Shown piece by piece: positions 63,927 to 64,000 of a DNA stretch of 64,000 nt. How positions within the stretch are numbered: the stretch's first letter is position 1; the number at the start of each line of letters is the position of its first letter. Origin of the DNA: Hydrogenovibrio kuenenii DSM 12350 (GTDB lineage Bacteria > Pseudomonadota > Gammaproteobacteria > Thiomicrospirales > Thiomicrospiraceae); assembly GCF_000526715.1 (NCBI RefSeq), contig NZ_JAGP01000001.1, positions 744,001 to 808,000 on the forward strand, given 5' to 3'. The notes beneath the pieces were generated by a model. It made no database searches and had not been told where the DNA came from. It saw only the letters and a program-made list of their open reading frames with translations. The translations under genes were made by a program, and so were the position numbers.

Positions 63927-64000
63927 AGTGAAATTTGACTATACAAGAAGATGCATTCTTATTCAAACCCTTTTAAAAATTAGGATTTTTTTGACTCAAG

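Noticed and set aside
1-64000. Mobile elements, prophage, CRISPR arrays, defence or biosynthetic islands
   Set aside because: None was recognised: no transposase, integrase, att-like repeats at the tRNA genes, cas genes or direct-repeat arrays. The accessory content is limited to single genes.

Overview
The window is a contiguous stretch of core chromosome from an AT-rich gammaproteobacterium. Gene orders such as hisS-yfgM-bamB-der, zapA-6S RNA-ygfA, lepA-lepB-rnc-era-recO-pdxJ-acpS and fliOPQR-flhBAFG-fliA-cheYZA are gammaproteobacterial. A solitary soxB (periplasmic thiosulfate oxidation), together with AT-rich codon use, suggests a sulfur oxidiser of the Thiomicrospira/Hydrogenovibrio type. 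That assignment is an inference from gene content, not from a search. No transposase, integrase, phage gene, CRISPR array or rRNA operon was seen.

Layout. 1-3450: the end of hisS, then yfgM, bamB and der (outer-membrane assembly, ribosome assembly). 3757-7608: a very large FAD/4Fe-4S dehydrogenase. 7679-9248 (minus): a small c-type cytochrome, ygfA, 6S RNA and zapA. 9364-14855 (plus): ygfB, pepP, two ubiquinone-type flavin hydroxylases and a potassium channel. 14994-24175: a LysR regulator, phoH-like and bcp (minus), dapA, bamC and purL. 24364-26277: soxB. 26584-26903: a minus-strand Pro-Arg-His tRNA operon. 27077-35234: folD, a DUF5610-like gene with a flagellar sigma-28 promoter, prfB with its programmed frameshift, lysS, ygfZ, an orphan cheW and nadB. 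35353-43683: rseC, a DegP/MucD protease and the lepA-to-acpS housekeeping operon. 43768-62215: a flagellar export, flagellar number-control and chemotaxis block. 62289-63869: a small membrane protein, a NIF3-like domain protein, a candidate sRNA and an FkpA-like isomerase.

How the genes work together. The flagellar block supplies export-gate proteins (FliOPQR, FlhBA), placement and number control (FlhF/FlhG), the late sigma factor FliA and a full Che pathway (CheA, W, Y, Z, R, B and a receptor). A minus-strand sub-cluster adds a second FliK-like and FlhB-C-like pair, a STAS protein, a second CheY and a second CheW. Sigma-54 and sigma-28 promoter matches lie in front of cheA, the receptor gene and the DUF5610 gene.

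The least expected feature is a dispersed 18-bp DNA word, AAAATCTGCCAGGCTGGG. Eight near-exact copies and one truncated copy lie in this window. Some form inverted pairs between convergent genes. Others sit inside pepP, fliO and cheB, read in three different frames. This looks like a DNA-level repeat, possibly an uptake-type sequence or another protein-binding site. Other points are a C-rich candidate sRNA, a C-over-G tract after the tRNA operon that looks Rho-dependent, a short leader ORF in front of prfB, and a duplicated FliM-like motif in CheA.
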